A stretch of DNA of 9,233 nucleotides from Microbacteriaceae bacterium (GTDB taxonomy: Bacteria > Actinomycetota > Actinomycetes > Actinomycetales > Microbacteriaceae), in the NCBI GenBank assembly GCA_947454285.1, contig CANGJO010000033.1, forward strand, positions 1 through 9,233, given 5' to 3'. Numbering within the stretch: position 1 is the first letter of the stretch; every line of letters begins with the position of its first letter. Made by a program: the position numbers and the translations under genes. Shown here one piece after another: positions 6,703 through 9,233 of the stretch. The notes under the pieces are model-generated. The model was not told the origin of the DNA. It did no database searches and worked only from the letters and a program-made list of their open reading frames with translations.

Positions 6703-6708
6703 GGCCTG
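6694..6708 (+). other. Inverted repeat spanning the synthase stop codon
   Basis: CAGGCC and GGCCTG flank the TAA stop codon of the synthase, a perfect 6-bp GC-rich stem with a 3-base loop, located in the 18-bp convergent gap region. It could be a weak bidirectional terminator between the two converging genes, but no T-tract follows on either side. Confidence 0.35.
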
Positions 6709-6720
6709 TGCTTGTTGAAA

Positions 6721-7068
6721 TTAAAGCGCTAGCAACATTGCTAGGCGACGAACCGCAGACTTGTGCCCCTTGAGCAAGAATTCCATTGGAGTACCGGGCA
6801 GGCTTTCGTCAAATGTGTACAGCCATTTGAAGGCCGCCTCGTAGCTAAGACCTGAATCCAGCAAAACGATCATGGTGCCCGGCAGGCTTGGTAGTGGTTC
6901 ACCCTCAATGATGATCTCGGCCGGAATCATCAACACACCATCGCGCTTAATTGCGATTAGGTGATGTTCTTCAATCCAACGGCGAATTCGTCCCGCAGGT
7001 TCGCCCAAAAGTTCCGCTGCCTCTGGCACGGAAATCCAAGACTTAACTTGGTCTAATACATCAGTCAC
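6721..7068 (-). CDS. Rv2175c-like winged-helix DNA-binding protein
   Basis: Small predicted DNA-binding protein related to M. tuberculosis Rv2175c, a winged-helix protein phosphorylated by PknL. From the GTG at 7068 it has 115 residues. An N-terminal helix-turn-helix-like part includes WISVPEAAELLGEPAGRIRRWIEEHHLIAIKRDGVLMIP, followed by the family signature LPSLPGTMIVLLDSGLSYEAAFKWLYTFDESLPGTP and a basic C-terminus (KSAVRRLAML). The start is ambiguous. GTG at 7068 gives an MTDVLDQ start, which fits relatives as I remember them. GTG at 7086 adds six residues (initiator M, then WQSCL) and has a GAGG ribosome site seven bases upstream. A threonine follows the start immediately, as a phosphorylated threonine lies near the N-terminus of Rv2175c. 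The gene is divergent from the LysM gene and near the PknL-type kinase, as in mycobacteria. Confidence 0.82.
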   Translation of the reverse strand: MTDVLDQVKSWISVPEAAELLGEPAGRIRRWIEEHHLIAIKRDGVLMIPAEIIIEGEPLPSLPGTMIVLLDSGLSYEAAFKWLYTFDESLPGTPMEFLLKGHKSAVRRLAMLLAL

Positions 7069-7122
7069 AAGACAAGATTGCCACACCTCGGCACCTCACG
7101 GGTATCAAACCAGCCCCGTGCG

Positions 7123-8616
7123 ATGATATTGGCTGGCTACCCCAGTAGAAATGTAGATATTTTGGACGAAAAACGTGACAAACAAGCGCTTGGTTTAGCG
7201 CTCGTCACGGTGCCAATTTCCATCGTGGGAGCATTGTCCGGTGCCGACGCCGCAAGTGCACAACAGTCTCCGGTAAATCAAGACCTAAACACCAACACCG
7301 ATAACGGCAAGACTGCAATCCCCCGAGGCGTAACTGCCGCAGCCACTCCAATGCTTTCAACTGCCACTCAGTTGACCTATGTGGTCAAGGTTGGCGACAC
7401 AATCAGTTCGATTGCAAGAAAATTTCAGCTGTCTACGAACCAACTGCTGACCATCAACGGTCTAGATGCCAAGTCGCTCATCGTTCCTGGTCAGAAATTG
7501 AAACTTGTGGCACATGCGGTGGTGCCGGCTAGCCAGAGGAAAGCTGACGCGGCAACCGTACACGTGGTCAAGCGTGGCGATACCGTGCAATCGATCGCAA
7601 AGAATTATTCAATATCAATCACCACAGTGCTTTCGATGAACAAGCTTTCGGCCAAGGCAATCATTTTTCCGGGTCAGCGATTGCTGATTGGATCGGTAAT
7701 TCCAAAAGCCGTCAAGCCAATCACTCCAGAGACTCACACGGTTCAACCTGGTGAAACTCTTGCTTCAATCGCCAACCTGTATGGGCTTGAACTGAACACT
7801 GTATTGGCAGCCAATGGGTTTAGTGAGTCATCGTTGGTTTACGGCGGGCAAATTATCAAGCTCAAAAACTTTGAAGTAACTACAGAGGCTGACGTAAAGC
7901 CCAAGGATGTGTCCCCAAATCAGCAACAGCCGGTGGCAGATTTAGTTAGCGAAACAGCGGCGTCTACCGATCCGCATCGCCCTTCCAGCGTGTGTGACAT
8001 TCACGGCTACCACACCGTTAAAACCGGCGAATCAGTGAGCAAGATTGCTGCCGTGTACGGTCTTTCTACCCAGTCGATCTTGACTGCCAACCAACTGTCT
8101 TGGTCGTCAATGATTTACATTGGTCAAAAGTTGGTGATTCCTGGAATTCACGAAATCAAATTCTGCCCAGAACTAACACAACTCAGCGCTGAGATGAAAT
8201 CAAACGCCCAGGTTATTTTCCGGGTGGGCAAATCTCTTGGTGTTAGCGATTACGGAATCGTGATTGCGTTGGCCGCTGCCATGCAGGAGTCTGGACTGCG
8301 CAATCTAAGTTACGGTGACCGTGACTCAGTTGGCCTCTTCCAACAGCGTCCAAGTGCACACTGGGGCCAGGCCGAACAAATTTTAAATCCTGAGTATGCC
8401 GCGCGTGCTTTCTTTGGTGGCAAGACCAGCCCAACCTACGGAGCGGCACGCGGTCTGCTTGATATCAAAGACTGGAGCAACAAGTCAGTTACTCAAGCCG
8501 CACAGGCGGTGCAGATTTCTGCTTACCCAAACGCCTATGCGAAATGGGAATCTTCAGCTTGGGTTTGGCTAGATCAATTGCTTTCAGACCAGGCCGGGGC
8601 AACCAACAATGCCTAA
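7123..8616 (+). CDS. Secreted four-LysM protein with lysozyme-like domain
   Basis: Predicted exported peptidoglycan-binding enzyme of 497 residues. A signal peptide (about residues 15-46) has a basic start (EKRDK), a hydrophobic core ALGLALVTVPISIVGALSG and an ASA-QQ cleavage site. Four LysM modules follow at about 84-128, 145-189, 204-247 and 295-340, each with a V-K/Q-x-G-D/E-T/S start and a PGQ/GGQ/IGQ end. The C-terminal domain (about 356-487) has IALAAAMQESGLRNL and GDRDSVGLFQQRPSAHWG, an actinobacterial pattern resembling lysozyme or lytic transglycosylase domains, with Glu389 as candidate catalytic acid; activity is inferred. Only two cysteines exist (291 and 348), bracketing LysM4. 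I chose the ATG at 7123; it lacks a ribosome site. TTG at 7078 would overlap the divergent gene, and TTG at 7162 would still leave the signal peptide. It overlaps the kinase gene by 8 bp. Confidence 0.85.
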   Translation: MILAGYPSRNVDILDEKRDKQALGLALVTVPISIVGALSGADAASAQQSPVNQDLNTNTDNGKTAIPRGVTAAATPMLSTATQLTYVVKVGDTISSIARKFQLSTNQLLTINGLDAKSLIVPGQKLKLVAHAVVPASQRKADAATVHVVKRGDTVQSIAKNYSISITTVLSMNKLSAKAIIFPGQRLLIGSVIPKAVKPITPETHTVQPGETLASIANLYGLELNTVLAANGFSESSLVYGGQIIKLKNFEVTTEADVKPKDVSPNQQQPVADLVSETAASTDPHRPSSVCDIHGYHTVKTGESVSKIAAVYGLSTQSILTANQLSWSSMIYIGQKLVIPGIHEIKFCPELTQLSAEMKSNAQVIFRVGKSLGVSDYGIVIALAAAMQESGLRNLSYGDRDSVGLFQQRPSAHWGQAEQILNPEYAARAFFGGKTSPTYGAARGLLDIKDWSNKSVTQAAQAVQISAYPNAYAKWESSAWVWLDQLLSDQAGATNNA

Positions 8617-9233
8617 CTTGGTCGGCAGGCTTATCGGTGAGCGCTACCGAATCGAGCAGGTAGTTGCTCGAGGTGGCATGGCCACCGTTTACTTGGCGAT
8701 GGACATCCGTTTGGAACGTAAGGTTGCGCTCAAGATCATTCACCCGCATCTAGCTAGTGATAATTCATTCCGCGAGAAATTCATTCGCGAAGCAAGAATT
8801 GCAGCAAAACTTTCCCACCCAAACCTGGTGAATGTTTTTGATCAGGGTGAAGATGGTGACCTTGCCTTCATGGCAATGGAATACGTTTCGGGAATCACTC
8901 TTCGCGATGCGCTTAAAGATTTTGGTGCACTAGACGCAAAACGTGCACTTGATCTTTTTGAGCCCATGCTGAGCGGACTGGCCGCGGCTCACCGTGCCGG
9001 AATTTTGCACCGAGATCTAAAACCTGAGAACGTTTTACTTGCCAACGATGGTCGCATCAAGCTTGGTGACTTTGGATTGGCTCGCGACATTGATAACAAC
9101 ACGTCAACCGGTTCGCTAGTTGGCACTGTGGCATATCTTTCACCAGAACTTGTGATGCGTGGAACTGCGGATGCCAGAAGCGATGTCTATGCCGCTGGAA
9201 TCATGCTGTTCGAAATGCTGGCCGGTCGCCAAC
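8609..9233 (+). CDS. PknL-type Ser/Thr protein kinase (partial, cut by window end)
   Basis: Hanks-type Ser/Thr kinase; 208 codons are present, almost the whole catalytic domain up to subdomain IX. Visible are the glycine loop ARGGMATVYLA (20-30), the ATP lysine in VALKII (K42), the helix-C glutamate (E61), the catalytic HRDLKPEN (134-141), DFG (154-156), an activation loop with several Thr/Ser (165-173), SPE in place of APE (178-180) and SDVYAAGIML (191-200). All catalytic residues are intact, so it should be active. The juxtamembrane part, membrane helix and any extracellular PASTA repeats lie outside the window. The ATG at 8609 overlaps the LysM gene stop by 8 bp, with only a weak GGGG upstream, so coupled translation is likely. 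The neighbouring Rv2175c-like gene suggests PknL, but without the C-terminus it could be another member such as a PknB type. Confidence 0.93.
   Translation, partial: MPNLVGRLIGERYRIEQVVARGGMATVYLAMDIRLERKVALKIIHPHLASDNSFREKFIREARIAAKLSHPNLVNVFDQGEDGDLAFMAMEYVSGITLRDALKDFGALDAKRALDLFEPMLSGLAAAHRAGILHRDLKPENVLLANDGRIKLGDFGLARDIDNNTSTGSLVGTVAYLSPELVMRGTADARSDVYAAGIMLFEMLAGRQ

Noticed and set aside
7078..7122. N-terminal extension of the LysM protein from a TTG at 7078
   Set aside because: It would overlap the start of the divergent Rv2175c-like gene, adds residues before an already complete signal peptide, and lacks a ribosome site.
1..9233. Mobile elements, CRISPR arrays, toxin-antitoxin or defence genes
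   Set aside because: No transposase, integrase, repeat-spacer pattern or defence domain is visible; every sizeable region is covered by wall, division or signalling genes in a conserved order.

Overview
This window looks like chromosome from an actinomycete. I infer the family Microbacteriaceae, probably one of the small-genome, mid-GC planktonic lineages. The evidence is the actinobacterial order of division genes, a DUF3040 membrane protein next to mraZ, an Rv2175c-type DNA-binding protein close to a PknL-type kinase, the MurE variant motifs, and a base composition near half GC, which is low for the phylum. The genus assignment is inference only.

The left half (1-5000, minus strand) is the start of the division and cell wall (dcw) cluster. 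In transcription order it reads mraZ, rsmH, an ftsL-like gene, ftsI/pbpB and murE, with murE running off the left edge. The genes are packed tightly: rsmH and ftsL overlap by 4 bp, ftsL and ftsI are 16 bp apart, and ftsI and murE are 4 bp apart. A 98-bp gap follows mraZ. Upstream of mraZ (4971-5000) lie three head-to-tail 10-bp repeats with a GTGG core, which match the known architecture of a MraZ operator.

Next comes a small DUF3040 membrane protein on the minus strand, ending in a strong intrinsic terminator (5108-5134). It shares a short intergenic region with a divergent trans-polyprenyl diphosphate synthase (5587-6702, plus), whose GTG start has no Shine-Dalgarno sequence and may be leaderless.

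The right part holds a small winged-helix Rv2175c-like protein (minus). It is divergent from a secreted protein with four LysM domains and a lysozyme-like domain (plus). That gene overlaps by 8 bp the start of a Ser/Thr protein kinase, which is cut by the right edge. In Mycobacterium tuberculosis the prenyl synthase idsA2, Rv2175c and pknL are near neighbours, so this is a rearranged version of a conserved neighbourhood with a wall-binding enzyme placed directly before the kinase.

As a whole the window concerns wall synthesis, septation, wall remodelling and wall-linked signalling. I see no mobile element, CRISPR array, RNA gene or phage gene, no gene-free stretch over 300 bp, and no clearly new system. 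The observations most worth checking are the MraZ operator with a lone inverted copy upstream, the LysM hydrolase-kinase coupling with its cysteine-bracketed fourth LysM, and the unresolved MurE amino acid specificity.
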